Source of the DNA: Pseudidiomarina aestuarii
Lineage (GTDB): Bacteria; Pseudomonadota; Gammaproteobacteria; Enterobacterales; Alteromonadaceae
DNA: 64,000 nucleotides
NCBI GenBank assembly: GCA_003030745.1
Contig: PYVG01000002.1
Location: forward strand, 1-64,000
Direction: 5' to 3'
Positions 17,876-27,474 of this stretch are shown here, one piece after another; the first letter of the stretch is position 1, and every line of letters begins with the position of its first letter. Under the pieces are notes generated by a model. The model worked only from the letters and a program-made list of their open reading frames with translations, ran no database searches and had not been told where the DNA came from. The position numbers were made by a program, and so were the translations under genes.

Positions 17876-20575
17876 ATGAGACATTTCGCTATTTCTAGCC
17901 TCACGACGGCAATCGCCGCGGCCATTTTTGCACCAGCTCATGCGCAAGACGTCGATTCAACATCCACGGTCGATGCAGCAGAACGTATAACCGTTACAGG
18001 CTCGCGCTTGCAGCGAACTGAAGCAGAAAGTGCCGCTCCGGTGCAAGTTTTCACAGCCGAAGATATTGAGATGTCCGGAGTGACATCTTTGGAAGTTATT
18101 CTTCAACGTATGTCGGCTTCTGCGGGCTTCGCAGGAAGTCAAAGCAATGCGTACTGGACCGGCAACGGATATGGTACTGCGCAAGTGAATCTGCGCGGAC
18201 TAGGTATCAATCGAACCCTAGTGCTGCTGAACGGTCGACGCATCGTCAACGGTGGTACTGGCGCGAATAGCAGTGTTGATTTGAACATGATTCCCCTTGA
18301 GATGATCCAACGTATCGAAGTACTCAAAGATGGCGCATCTGCAATTTATGGGGCCGATGCTGTCGCAGGCGTTGTTAATATTATCACTCGGAAAAGCTAC
18401 GATGGTTTCACCGTTGAAGCACGAGCAGGTGCAACGGATGAAGGCGATGGTGAAGATAAGTCTCTGAACGTTATATTTGGCGCAAGTAACGACCGTGGAC
18501 GTATGGTTTCCACTATCGGCTATAGAACGAGTGATGCGGTCAACATGGCCGACCAAGCAGGGTGCGCACTGGCAGAAGTAGCGCCAGGCGAACTTGGTTG
18601 TTTTGGTAGTTCCAGTACTATTGGTGGCCGAGCGACTATTCTTTCGGGTCCAGATGCAGGTTCTCGTATTAACTTTAATCAAGAGGAAGGTGGCGATAGC
18701 GACTTCTATGAAGCTTATGATCCTGCAAAGCACAATTTTGACTTCTTTTCGCAGTTAAATTCTGTAAATCCAATTACCAACTGGAATTTTTCGACATTTG
18801 CAGATTATCGATTAGCGGGTGACACCTATGTATTTACCGAAGTGCTATACAATAATCGACGTTCAAATCAGTTAGCTACGGCCGGCACTGTGGGTGGAAT
18901 TACGTATGGCGCGGATCATCCAGATAATCCTACTGGTGAAGACATCCGATTGGATAGTCGTCGACTTGCAGAAGCTGGACCACGAGAGTTTTTCCAAGAA
19001 GTTAACACTTGGCGAGTCGTGACCGGATTGAATGGAATGCTGGGCAACAGTTGGAACTGGGAAATAGCCTACAACTATGGCCGCAATACAGCTATCGATG
19101 GGATGACAAATATTGCGAACATGGAACGACTTGGTCGTGCAATTGACCCCGCGCAGTGCGGAGAGAGCGGTATTCCTTGCTTAGACTTACTCGGTTACGG
19201 CGGCTTTGATCAAGCAGCAATTGACTACATCATGTTCCGAACTATGGATGAGGGCGGTAATGAGCAGCGTTCGTTAACAGCGAACATTGCTGGCGACTTA
19301 CTTGAATTGCCTGCCGGATTTATGCCGGTTGCCTTTGGCGTAGAACATCGGAAAGAAAAAGGGTGGCGGAACCCTGATTCGTCGATTGTCGCGGGCGTTA
19401 TGAACACCAACCAAGCCGACCCCATAGCTGGCAACTACACAGTGAATGAAGTGTACTTGGAGACAGCCTTGCCAATTCTGCGCGACCGAGATTTTGCGAA
19501 GTCAATGGATTTGGAATTGGCATATCGCTACAGCGACTACGATACATTTGGAAGCGACGGCAACTACAAAGCAAGCTTCCATTGGCAAGTAAATGATCAG
19601 TTCAAGTTCCGCGCGACGCGTTCGACCGCGTTCCGTGTACCTAATATTCCGGAGTTATTTGGCGGTGTTGCTGAAGGTAACTTAACCACAACTGATCCAT
19701 GCGATGGCTGGGATCAACCTGGCAAGAATTCTGTTGTTGCAGCAAACTGTGAGGCAGATGGTGTGCCAGCAGGTTATACGCAGCTCGGAGCAACTGTATT
19801 AACAACGGTTGGTGGAAATCCAAATCTGGCGCCAGAAGATGCTAAGACCTTCACCACAGGTTTTGTCTGGGATACGTCGTTGGTTGATAATCTGCAATTG
19901 ACTTTGGATTACTACAAAATTGATATCTCGAATGCGATTCAACGCATCCCTGGCTCAACTAAACTTTCGGTGTGCTATGGATCGGACAATCTATCTCATC
20001 CATTCTGTGACGATTCGCACTTCACACGGGATAGCCTAACTGGCGAAATCAACTTTCTGTCAGCTCAACCAACGAATGCAGCAACTGAGGAAGTTTCAGG
20101 TGTAGATGGAGCAGTGTTTTACCAAACCGCTATTGCTGGTCTAGACACTTCTTTCAACTGGACCGTGAGCTACTTAGACGAGTATACGGTAACTCCGTTC
20201 GCAGGTGCAGATTCGTTAGAATATGCAGGCTATATTACCGGTGGTAGCGGAAGCTATACAAACTGGCGCTCTAATGCGGCGGTAACTTTGGAAAGCGATG
20301 ATTGGCAGGCGCATTGGAATGTTCAGTATATTGGTGGTGCCGATGACATTAACGCAGCTGAGGGTGATGTAGGCGACCATGCTCCAAGTGTTTTCTACCA
20401 CAACTTACAGGGTAGCTACTTTGTAAATTCAAACCTAACACTGGTTGGTGGAATCAATAACTTGTTCGACAAAAAGCCACCATTCATTCAAAGCTGGACG
20501 GATGCGAATACTGACACCATGACATACAACTTACTCGGTCGTCAGTTATTTGTAAAAGTGCGTTACGCGTTCTAA
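17876..20575 (+). CDS. TonB-dependent outer membrane receptor
   Basis: The 899-residue protein has a signal peptide cut near AHAQD, followed by a TonB-box-like ERITVTGSR. A plug domain contains APVQVFTAEDIE, VNLRGLGINRTLVLLNG and KDGASAIYGADAVAGVVNI. The rest is a long beta-barrel ending in an aromatic residue (VRYAF). It should import a large substrate through the outer membrane. The two PepSY proteins downstream point to an iron-siderophore or similar metal complex, but the substrate cannot be read. The start at 17876 is preferred because AGGTG precedes it and the signal peptide begins there. Confidence 0.9.
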   Translation: MRHFAISSLTTAIAAAIFAPAHAQDVDSTSTVDAAERITVTGSRLQRTEAESAAPVQVFTAEDIEMSGVTSLEVILQRMSASAGFAGSQSNAYWTGNGYGTAQVNLRGLGINRTLVLLNGRRIVNGGTGANSSVDLNMIPLEMIQRIEVLKDGASAIYGADAVAGVVNIITRKSYDGFTVEARAGATDEGDGEDKSLNVIFGASNDRGRMVSTIGYRTSDAVNMADQAGCALAEVAPGELGCFGSSSTIGGRATILSGPDAGSRINFNQEEGGDSDFYEAYDPAKHNFDFFSQLNSVNPITNWNFSTFADYRLAGDTYVFTEVLYNNRRSNQLATAGTVGGITYGADHPDNPTGEDIRLDSRRLAEAGPREFFQEVNTWRVVTGLNGMLGNSWNWEIAYNYGRNTAIDGMTNIANMERLGRAIDPAQCGESGIPCLDLLGYGGFDQAAIDYIMFRTMDEGGNEQRSLTANIAGDLLELPAGFMPVAFGVEHRKEKGWRNPDSSIVAGVMNTNQADPIAGNYTVNEVYLETALPILRDRDFAKSMDLELAYRYSDYDTFGSDGNYKASFHWQVNDQFKFRATRSTAFRVPNIPELFGGVAEGNLTTTDPCDGWDQPGKNSVVAANCEADGVPAGYTQLGATVLTTVGGNPNLAPEDAKTFTTGFVWDTSLVDNLQLTLDYYKIDISNAIQRIPGSTKLSVCYGSDNLSHPFCDDSHFTRDSLTGEINFLSAQPTNAATEEVSGVDGAVFYQTAIAGLDTSFNWTVSYLDEYTVTPFAGADSLEYAGYITGGSGSYTNWRSNAAVTLESDDWQAHWNVQYIGGADDINAAEGDVGDHAPSVFYHNLQGSYFVNSNLTLVGGINNLFDKKPPFIQSWTDANTDTMTYNLLGRQLFVKVRYAF

Positions 20576-20587
20576 CCCTGGAGGTTG

Positions 20588-20627
20588 TGCTGCAAGGTGT
20601 GGTTCAAGCATCTTGCAGCATTTTTTT
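20588..20627 (+). terminator. Terminator after the TonB receptor
   Basis: TGCTGCAAG and CTTGCAGCA form a perfect 9-bp stem with a 15-nt loop and are followed by seven Ts. It lies between the receptor and the PepSY gene, so it may lower expression of the inner membrane genes compared with the receptor. Confidence 0.85.
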
Positions 20628-20650
20628 ATCTCTCGTGGAGAAATAATACA

Positions 20651-21379
20651 ATGGCAGTATCAATACCCAGTAGTCGTTGGCGAGTATGGCATCGCTGGCT
20701 AGCTATTTTGGTTGGTTTACAGATGGTTGTTTGGAGCATCAGTGGCGGCTATATGGTGTTTTTTGAGCTGAGCTTCATTCATGGCGACCATTTAGTTCGC
20801 GACACTTCTGCGCCCATGCATCATACGAACGAATTTAAGTCTTTTGCGGATGTTCAAGACTTGTATCCAGATGCGAGCTCAATTCAATTGACATCTATCT
20901 GGCTAAACCAGCGGTCGGAGCCTGTGTATAAAGTGAATTTACATCACAATTCGCTACTACTCGATGCGCAGACTTTGGAGCCGGTAAAACTGGATAGCGA
21001 AGATATTAGAGGCATTGCCGAAAATATCTATAACCTTGGTGATCAACCTGCCGAGCGAGTGCAATGGTTGACGGAAAATCCCCCTACCGAACTAAATCCA
21101 GACTTACTGCCAGTGTGGCGGGTTGATTTCGATGATTTTGGGAGTACAAGTTTGTACTTCTCGCCAGATACTGGTGATTTAGTGACAAAGCGGCACACGT
21201 TTTGGCGCGGCTTTGACATTATGTGGATGATGCACATTATGGATTACGAAGAACGCGTGGATATAGAAAGTTGGCTACTCAGAAGTTTTATTATTCTTAA
21301 TTTTGTTTTCATGATCACGGGTGCCGTGTTGGTATTTTTCACGATCCGTAAGCCGAAGACTGCGGAGGTAGGCCAATGA
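20651..21379 (+). CDS. PepSY-domain inner membrane protein
   Basis: The 242-residue protein has an N-terminal membrane segment after WRVWHRWLAILVGLQMVVW, a periplasmic PepSY-like part with YFSPDTGDLVTKRHTFWRGF, and a C-terminal membrane segment (about 212-232). The HIMDY motif before the last helix is typical of PepSY-TM proteins. These often accompany TonB systems and are suggested to take part in reduction of ferric complexes. It overlaps the next gene by 4 bp (ATGA). The ATG at 20651 follows GGAG. Confidence 0.8.
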   Translation: MAVSIPSSRWRVWHRWLAILVGLQMVVWSISGGYMVFFELSFIHGDHLVRDTSAPMHHTNEFKSFADVQDLYPDASSIQLTSIWLNQRSEPVYKVNLHHNSLLLDAQTLEPVKLDSEDIRGIAENIYNLGDQPAERVQWLTENPPTELNPDLLPVWRVDFDDFGSTSLYFSPDTGDLVTKRHTFWRGFDIMWMMHIMDYEERVDIESWLLRSFIILNFVFMITGAVLVFFTIRKPKTAEVGQ

Positions 21380-23040
21380 TGCGCTTCCTACAATGGCTGC
21401 ACCGGTGGACTAGTCTGATTATTCTAATTCAGATTGTACTTTGGATTGTTAGTGGCTTTTACTTTTCGTTGACCGGGCATCATGCGATGTCGGGCAATCA
21501 ATATCATCATATGGACCACACCCCCAATCCGTTGGTAAATAATTCGAATGTTAGTCAGACCGATTTAATGACGCGTTTTAGTCACATTGAAGCAATTGAA
21601 CTACGTTCGATCTTGAATATTCCTCAATTTGTTGTGAACAGTAAATCGGGTCAACATTATATCGATGGACAGACGGGCAATGTATGGCAAACGACTCCAG
21701 AGCTAGCAGCAAAAATTGCCTTTGCATCATACTCTGGTCCCGGTCAGTTAATTAATGTTGAGCGTGTAGACGGCAGTTCTGAGGTGGTTGAATGGGATGC
21801 ATCCGGTTACAAAGTCAATATTGACGATGATCTTAATACTCGAATCTATGTTGATGCTGATTCAGGTGAAGTGGTTGCACACCGCAACTCTCCGTGGGTA
21901 TTGGCAGACTGGGCGTTCAAACTTCATTTTATGGACTACAGTGGAGAACGTAGTTTTAATCATCTGCTTATTGTAACAGCAGGTATTGTGACACTTTGGT
22001 TCAGTCTGTCAGGGTTGATTTTACTCTGCCGTAATTTAGCACGCGGCGATTTGAATCCTGTTCGGAAGCCTACCTATTTAGAGCATTTTCAGAAAACTGG
22101 GCAACCTATAGCAAGTGCTTGTGGTGGTGGTGGGACCTGTGGTTTGTGTAAAGTTCAGTTCTTTGACCATCCACCAAAAGTCAGTGAACTAGATCGTCAA
22201 CATCTAACGATTCGGGAATTAGACCAAGGATTTCGATTGAGTTGCCAACATCGTACAAATGGCAAATCAAAAGTTCACTTGAGCGATAATGGACCGCAAG
22301 AGCATTCGCTTCAACTGGTCAAAAGTCGGCCCCTTACACCGAATATCTTCGAGCTAACGTTTCGTAATCAAAGTGATACCCAATTTGCATATCAAGCAGG
22401 CCAGTTTATGCAGTTCATTATTCCGTCAGAGAAGCTGAAGAGTGACTGGGGCGTGCGCCGCAATTATTCATTTTCGACAGCTCCGGGAGATCAAGAATTG
22501 GTCTTTAATGTCCGCAAAATGGTATCGCCAAATGAAGGAATTCCGCCTGGCTTTGGTTCCACTTATTTATGTGAGATGGCTGCCGGTGATACCATCAATG
22601 CTATCGGTCCAATGGGTGATTTTATACTCAATGATGACAGCCCACGCCACACAGCCCAGATATTTATTGGCGGTGGTGCTGGTATTGCGCCACTGAGAGC
22701 GCTCATCCAAAGCGAGTTAAAAAAGGCGACGCCTCGACCCATTTATTTCTTCTACGGGGCGCGAAGTGAATCGGAGTTATGCTATCTCGATGAGTTTAGA
22801 AACCTCGCTCAACAATCTTTAGTTGAGTATATTCCGGTCGTTTCCGACGATGTTTCTGGTTGGAGCGGTGAAGTTGGCTTTGTTCATGATGTTGCACGTA
22901 AATTCTTACGAGAGCAGAACTTGGAAAACATTGATTGCTATGTTTGCGGACCGCCACCGATGTTAGTGGCCACGCGCAATATGCTGGCCGCACTTGGAGT
23001 GGCAGAGAAGCAAGTTCGCTACGATGATTTTGGTATCTAG
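21376..23040 (+). CDS. PepSY membrane domain fused to 2Fe-2S ferredoxin and FAD/NAD(P)H reductase
   Basis: The 554-residue protein combines three modules. Residues about 1-225 form a PepSY-type membrane region with HFMDYSGERSF. Residues about 240-310 carry a plant-type 2Fe-2S motif, ACGGGGTCGLCKV, with the fourth cysteine in RLSCQHR. Residues about 315-554 form an FAD/NAD oxidoreductase with RRNYSFSTAPGD, GGGAGIAPLRAL and CYVCGPPPM. This resembles NqrF joined to a membrane reductase. A likely role is passing electrons from NAD(P)H across the membrane, for example to ferric-siderophore. It is the last gene of the receptor operon, with a strong terminator behind it. Confidence 0.86.
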   Translation: MMRFLQWLHRWTSLIILIQIVLWIVSGFYFSLTGHHAMSGNQYHHMDHTPNPLVNNSNVSQTDLMTRFSHIEAIELRSILNIPQFVVNSKSGQHYIDGQTGNVWQTTPELAAKIAFASYSGPGQLINVERVDGSSEVVEWDASGYKVNIDDDLNTRIYVDADSGEVVAHRNSPWVLADWAFKLHFMDYSGERSFNHLLIVTAGIVTLWFSLSGLILLCRNLARGDLNPVRKPTYLEHFQKTGQPIASACGGGGTCGLCKVQFFDHPPKVSELDRQHLTIRELDQGFRLSCQHRTNGKSKVHLSDNGPQEHSLQLVKSRPLTPNIFELTFRNQSDTQFAYQAGQFMQFIIPSEKLKSDWGVRRNYSFSTAPGDQELVFNVRKMVSPNEGIPPGFGSTYLCEMAAGDTINAIGPMGDFILNDDSPRHTAQIFIGGGAGIAPLRALIQSELKKATPRPIYFFYGARSESELCYLDEFRNLAQQSLVEYIPVVSDDVSGWSGEVGFVHDVARKFLREQNLENIDCYVCGPPPMLVATRNMLAALGVAEKQVRYDDFGI

Positions 23041-23048
23041 ATGTCCGT

Positions 23049-23090
23049 AATAGCACCGCAATTCGTTTTTTGTGTTGCGGTGCTATTTTC
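23049..23090 (+). terminator. Rho-independent terminator of the PepSY operon
   Basis: AATAGCACCGCAA pairs with TTGCGGTGCTATT in a 13-bp perfect stem and is followed by further Ts. It lies 8 nt after the stop of the reductase gene. Confidence 0.88.
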
Positions 23091-23133
23091 ACAGGAGGGT
23101 ATTTCTTGCCTTTAATTTAGAATCTTCTAAAAT

Positions 23134-23162
23134 ACATGTCATCAACAAGTTTGAGGACATGT
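23134..23162. promoter_or_regulatory. Inverted repeat over the ribosome site of the efflux operon
   Basis: ACATGTC (23134-23140) and GACATGT (23156-23162) are exact complements 15 nt apart. The right arm covers the bases just before the ATG at 23164, and GAGGA lies at its edge. It could be a repressor operator or an RNA hairpin that hides the ribosome site. Neither role is proven. Confidence 0.5.
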
Positions 23163-23163
23163 T

Positions 23164-24114
23164 ATGCGTCAATTTGCTGGCTTATCATTTCTATTATTCG
23201 CACTGCCAATTCACGCGGCAGAGACCACTGTGCAGACGAGCACAGTTGAGAGCTTTGTGCGTTTGCAAGGTATTGTCGAGTCCACCAACGCGGCAACGGT
23301 ATCGGCGCAGACATCGGGGCGAGTGGAGCAAGTACTCGTCGATATTGGGGATGTCGTAGAACCCGGTGCGACCATAGTGACCATCACCTCAACCGAACAG
23401 TATCAAGCGGTCGCGCAAGCGCTAGCGCAAGAGTCAGCGGCGCAGGCGACTTTGGTGGCGGCGCAACGAGAATACGACCGCGTCAGCAGCATCGTGGCTG
23501 ATGGTTTGTTGCCAAAAGCTGAGCTCGATCGGGTGGAAGCGGCGCTCCAAAATGCCCAATCGCAAGTCAAGGCAACGCAAGCTGCAGTCACACGGGCGCG
23601 TGAGCAATTATCGTATAGCTCAGTTAAAGCGCCTTACGGCGGCGTGGTCAGTGAACGGCTGGTTGAGCCCGGTGAAGCGGTGCAGCCAGGCACGCCACTA
23701 ATGAGTGGCTTTGACCCCACTACTCTACGCATCCATGTCGATGTACCGATGACGCTGGCGCGCGCAGTAGAACGTTTTTCCAGTGCCCGTATTCAAACCC
23801 AAGACGGTTGGATAGAGCCGACTCAATTCAAATTATTTCCTACAGTCGATGCAGCTTCGGCAAGTGTACGGTTGCGGTTGACGCTGCCAGCTGATCTGCA
23901 ATTGTTGCCCGGCCAATGGTTGGGTGTCAGTGTTAAAACTGGCGAGTATGAAGGCCTCAGTGTGCCAGCCGAAGCCATTACCCAGCAGGGTGAATTGACG
24001 CTGGTTAAACTAGCCAGTGGTGACTGGCGCGCGGTACGTGTCGCCGATGCCTATGACGGTCGGGTCGAAATCCTAAGTGGTTTGAGCGCAGGTGAGGTCA
24101 TCAGCTATGAGTAA
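23164..24114 (+). CDS. RND efflux periplasmic adaptor (membrane fusion protein)
   Basis: The 316-residue protein has a signal peptide (cut near IHAAE), a biotinyl-lipoyl-like domain with SAQTSGRVEQVLVDIGDVV, a helical hairpin of about residues 80-145, and VKAPYGGVVSERLVEPGE in the second lipoyl half. These are typical of HlyD/AcrA-type adaptors. It should link the RND pump to an outer membrane channel. No channel gene is adjacent. It overlaps the pump gene by 8 bp. The ATG at 23164 sits behind GAGGA and an inverted repeat. Confidence 0.9.
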   Translation: MRQFAGLSFLLFALPIHAAETTVQTSTVESFVRLQGIVESTNAATVSAQTSGRVEQVLVDIGDVVEPGATIVTITSTEQYQAVAQALAQESAAQATLVAAQREYDRVSSIVADGLLPKAELDRVEAALQNAQSQVKATQAAVTRAREQLSYSSVKAPYGGVVSERLVEPGEAVQPGTPLMSGFDPTTLRIHVDVPMTLARAVERFSSARIQTQDGWIEPTQFKLFPTVDAASASVRLRLTLPADLQLLPGQWLGVSVKTGEYEGLSVPAEAITQQGELTLVKLASGDWRAVRVADAYDGRVEILSGLSAGEVISYE

Positions 24115-27100
24115 CCGTCTCGGTATTGCCGGCGGCATGGCGCAGTGGGCGCTGAACTCACGCTTAACGCCGCTGCTCGCTCTATTTGGTTTGGTGTTGG
24201 GTATTTTTGCTGCGCTCATCACACCGCGTGAAGAAGAGCCGCAAATTGATGTGACCATGGCTGACGTGATGGTGGCACTGCCGGGTGCTCGCGCCGAACA
24301 AGTGGAGCAACAACTGGTGTTACCGCTGGAGCAGGCATTTTCGCGCATGCAAGGTATTGAGCATGTCTATGCGGTGGCGCGTCCAGGGCAAGCTCTGATC
24401 ACCGTGCAGTTTGAGGTGGGTGTTGCCCGTCAAACCGCGTTGGTGCAACTTTTTGATGTGGTGGCTCAGTGGCAGTATGCCAATCCGCAAGCGAGCCCGC
24501 CGTTAGTCAAAGCGCAGGGTATTGATGATGTACCTATCCTTGGACTCACGCTGACGGCTGACGAGCTCGATCTGAAATCAGTCGCCGATACCTTAGTGAC
24601 GCCACTAAAGAATGTGAACGGCGTGCGCGATATCGCCATTATTGGTGCCGAGCCAGAACAGGTCACGGTGACTCTCAATCCGACCGCTTTGGCGCGCGCT
24701 GGACTCGACATCAATACCGTGAGCCAAGCTCTGCAATCTTACAACCAAAGTGCGCAAGCCGGTTATCGCTTACAAGAAAGCATGCGTATTCCCATTCAAG
24801 CGGGCGGCTTTATTGACAGCCTCGCCACCTTGGAGCAGTTGGTCATTGGCGTAGTTGATGGCAAGCCGCTGCGGCTTGGTCAAGTGGCTGAGTTGAGCAC
24901 CGATGGTGCGCTGCCAACACGGTATGTGTGGACGCGTACTCGTGAATCTGAAGCCCAGCAAGCCATTACACTTACCGTCACGAAAAAGCCGGGCGAGAAT
25001 GCAGTCGAAATCGCTGAGGCGGTGCTGACTCGCCTGAATACATTACAAGCGCAGTGGTTGCCTACTGAAGTGAATGTGGATGTGACGCGCAACTACGGCG
25101 AGACCGCTGACGCCAAAGCATCGCAGCTGATTCAGAAGTTGGCGTTCGCCACCTTGTCGGTCGTGTTGTTGGTGCTCTTTACCCTGGGTCGCAAAGAAGC
25201 TGTGGTCGTTGGTAGCGCGGTAATCCTGACCTTAGCCACGACTCTATTTGCGTCGTGGGCGTGGGGCTTTACCCTTAACCGCGTGTCCTTGTTTGCGCTA
25301 ATTTTCTCCATCGGTATTTTGGTCGACGACGCCATTGTGGTGGTCGAGAATATTCACCGACATCGTGGGCGGGGGGGCAAACTCAAAGACATTATTCCGC
25401 AAGCGGTTGAAGAGGTGGGCGGACCCACTATTTTGGCTACTTTTACGGTCATTGCCGCGCTGTTACCGATGGCCTTTGTCAGCGGCTTAATGGGTCCGTA
25501 CATGAGCCCAATCCCCATCAATGCCTCGTTGGGTATGCTGCTGTCGCTGATCATTGCGCTCACCGTCACACCTTGGTTAGCGCAACGACTCATCGGCAAA
25601 ACGGACTCGTTGCACACCAGCGAGCATGAGCAGGATGAGAAGCTGCAACGCTTATTTCAACGCATCATGCAGCCCCTGCTAAGCAGTCGCAAAAAGCGCT
25701 ATACCCTGGGCTTCGGTCTGATTGGACTGATTGTGCTGGTGATGGGGCTGGCCGTGATTCAAGCGGTGGTGCTGAAGATGCTGCCGTTTGACAACAAAAG
25801 TGAAATTCAAGTGGTGCTCGACATGCCTGAGGGTTCACCACTGGAGCAAACCAACAATGTGTTGCTGCGCATGGCAGAACGACTCGACCGCATTCCTGAA
25901 GTGTCGGCGACGCAAATTTATGCGGGTACCGCAGCACCGATTGGCTTCAATGGTTTAGTGCGCCAATACTATTTGCGTAGTGATGCGCATCAAGGTGATC
26001 TGCAAGTGACCTTGGTCGACAAGTCTGAGCGCGACCGCTCCAGTCATGAAATAGCAATCGCAATCCGCGACTTGTTACAACCCATAGCCGCAGAGCATGA
26101 CGCGGCCTTAACCATGGCTGAAGTGCCGCCTGGGCCACCAGTATTGGCACCGATTGTCGCGGAGGTTTACGGTCCATCGGCCGAGCAACGCGAGAGTGCT
26201 GCGCGAAAAGTCATGGCAGCATTGCAGCAAGTTGACGGCATTGTGGATCTCGACAGTACACTGGTCGCCGCAACCACAGAGGAAATTTGGTCGGTGAACT
26301 ATGACCGAGCAGCGTTGCTGGGCGTGAATCCGGCGCAGGTCGTACAACTCATCAGCACCGCGTTACAGGGTCAACCGCTGACTTATTTGGCGCTGCCGAA
26401 TCAAACTCAGTTGGTGCCGCTCGTCATGCAATTGCCGGCTACCGAGCAAGGTCAGATAACACCGCTACAGTCAGTGAGCATTCGTAACCAGCATGGGCAG
26501 ATGATTCCGCTGCATGAAGTGGTTGAGCGTCATCAAGTACCAATGCAGCAGGCGCGCTATCGTAAAGATCAGCGCCCCGTGACCTATGTGATGGCAGATA
26601 TGACTGGCACTGTGGATAGTCCGCTGTACGGCTTATTCGCCGCAACCGACAACATCGACTTACCACAAACCTTCATCAGCCAGCCCGACCGTTGGGATAC
26701 CGCTGCCGTGAAGTGGGATGGTGAGTGGCAAATTACCTATGAAACGTTCCGCGACATGGGTCTCGCCTACGCTGTTGGCTTGCTGCTTATTTACTTGTTG
26801 GTCGTGGGTCACTTCGGCAGCTACATGGTGCCGCTGGTGATCATGGCGCCCATACCGCTAACGCTGATCGGCATCATGCCGGGGCACGCGTTGCTCGGCG
26901 CACAATTCACCGCCACCTCAATGATCGGCATGATTGCGTTAGCCGGCATCATTGTCCGCAACTCGATACTGCTGGTGGACTTCATCCGTGACGCCGTGGC
27001 CAACGGCATGGCTCTGAATGACGCGGTGATCAATGCCGCAGCCGTCCGCGCCAAGCCAATCATCCTGACCGGCGTCGCCGCCATGCTGGGAGCTTTCTTC

Positions 27101-27232
27101 ATCCTCGACGACCCGATCTTCAATGGTCTCGCGGTAAGCCTAGTGTTCGGTATCGCGGTCTCGACCCTGCTGACGCTAGTAGTGATCCCGCTACTCTACG
27201 CCTCACTCCTGAAAAGAGCTGGTGAACAGTGA
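24107..27232 (+). CDS. RND efflux transporter permease
   Basis: The 1041-residue protein has the AcrB-type layout: a first helix, two large periplasmic loops, and two six-helix halves. Recognisable blocks are PREEEPQIDVTMADV near the N-terminus, GILVDDAIVVVENIHRH in TM4 with the paired aspartates of the proton relay, and GIIVRNSILLVDFIRDA in TM10-11. It works with the adaptor just upstream. Substrate is unknown. The ATG at 24107 is chosen because it gives the usual N-terminus and sits inside the adaptor end. Its last codons and stop lie within a GTGAACA repeat. The final 350 bases are unusually rich in C-ending codons. Confidence 0.92.
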   Translation: MSNRLGIAGGMAQWALNSRLTPLLALFGLVLGIFAALITPREEEPQIDVTMADVMVALPGARAEQVEQQLVLPLEQAFSRMQGIEHVYAVARPGQALITVQFEVGVARQTALVQLFDVVAQWQYANPQASPPLVKAQGIDDVPILGLTLTADELDLKSVADTLVTPLKNVNGVRDIAIIGAEPEQVTVTLNPTALARAGLDINTVSQALQSYNQSAQAGYRLQESMRIPIQAGGFIDSLATLEQLVIGVVDGKPLRLGQVAELSTDGALPTRYVWTRTRESEAQQAITLTVTKKPGENAVEIAEAVLTRLNTLQAQWLPTEVNVDVTRNYGETADAKASQLIQKLAFATLSVVLLVLFTLGRKEAVVVGSAVILTLATTLFASWAWGFTLNRVSLFALIFSIGILVDDAIVVVENIHRHRGRGGKLKDIIPQAVEEVGGPTILATFTVIAALLPMAFVSGLMGPYMSPIPINASLGMLLSLIIALTVTPWLAQRLIGKTDSLHTSEHEQDEKLQRLFQRIMQPLLSSRKKRYTLGFGLIGLIVLVMGLAVIQAVVLKMLPFDNKSEIQVVLDMPEGSPLEQTNNVLLRMAERLDRIPEVSATQIYAGTAAPIGFNGLVRQYYLRSDAHQGDLQVTLVDKSERDRSSHEIAIAIRDLLQPIAAEHDAALTMAEVPPGPPVLAPIVAEVYGPSAEQRESAARKVMAALQQVDGIVDLDSTLVAATTEEIWSVNYDRAALLGVNPAQVVQLISTALQGQPLTYLALPNQTQLVPLVMQLPATEQGQITPLQSVSIRNQHGQMIPLHEVVERHQVPMQQARYRKDQRPVTYVMADMTGTVDSPLYGLFAATDNIDLPQTFISQPDRWDTAAVKWDGEWQITYETFRDMGLAYAVGLLLIYLLVVGHFGSYMVPLVIMAPIPLTLIGIMPGHALLGAQFTATSMIGMIALAGIIVRNSILLVDFIRDAVANGMALNDAVINAAAVRAKPIILTGVAAMLGAFFILDDPIFNGLAVSLVFGIAVSTLLTLVVIPLLYASLLKRAGEQ

Positions 27233-27349
27233 ACAGTGAATAGGTAACAGGAAAGACAGTGAACAGTGAACAGTGAATAGGTAACAGGAAAGACAGTGAA
27301 CAGTGAAAAGTAGAGTTTTCTATTCACTGTTCACTATTCACTATTCACC
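27222..27349. repeat. Tandem 37-bp units built from GTGAACA heptads, with hairpin
   Basis: Two exact 37-bp units (27222-27258 and 27259-27295) begin GTGAACAGTGAACA and contain GTGAATAGGTAACAG. A partial third unit follows. GTGAACAGTGAA (27296-27307) then pairs with TTCACTGTTCAC (27323-27334) around a 15-nt loop, and more copies of TTCACTA follow. The pump stop codon lies inside the first unit. The hairpin may end transcription of the efflux operon. Confidence 0.85.
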
Positions 27350-27357
27350 ATCCCTTC

Positions 27358-27395
27358 GCACTAGCATGGTGCAGCCGTTTGCACTATAATGGTGC
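27358..27395. promoter_or_regulatory. Two NtrC binding sites in front of glnA
   Basis: GCACTAGCATGGTGC (27358-27372) and GCACTATAATGGTGC (27381-27395) both fit GCAC-N7-GTGC, the core of NtrC enhancer sites. Their centres are 23 bp apart, about two helical turns, which favours cooperative binding. They lie about 65-100 bp upstream of the sigma-54 promoter. Confidence 0.85.
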
Positions 27396-27458
27396 AATTA
27401 GATGCGCTGCGACCCCTGCTCTAGCAGTAAACCATTGATATAAAGCTACTTATAACTT

Positions 27459-27474
27459 TGGCACGGGTTTTGCT
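27459..27474 (+). promoter_or_regulatory. Sigma-54 promoter of glnA
   Basis: TGGCACGGGTTTTGCT fits the sigma-54 consensus (TGGCAC, then TTGC). The GG of the -24 element and the GC of the -12 element are 10 nt apart as required. Transcription would start near 27485, about 80 nt before glnA. Confidence 0.88.

Noticed and set aside
27222..27349. CRISPR array
   Set aside because: The 37-bp units are exact tandem copies with no spacers between them, and there are no cas genes.
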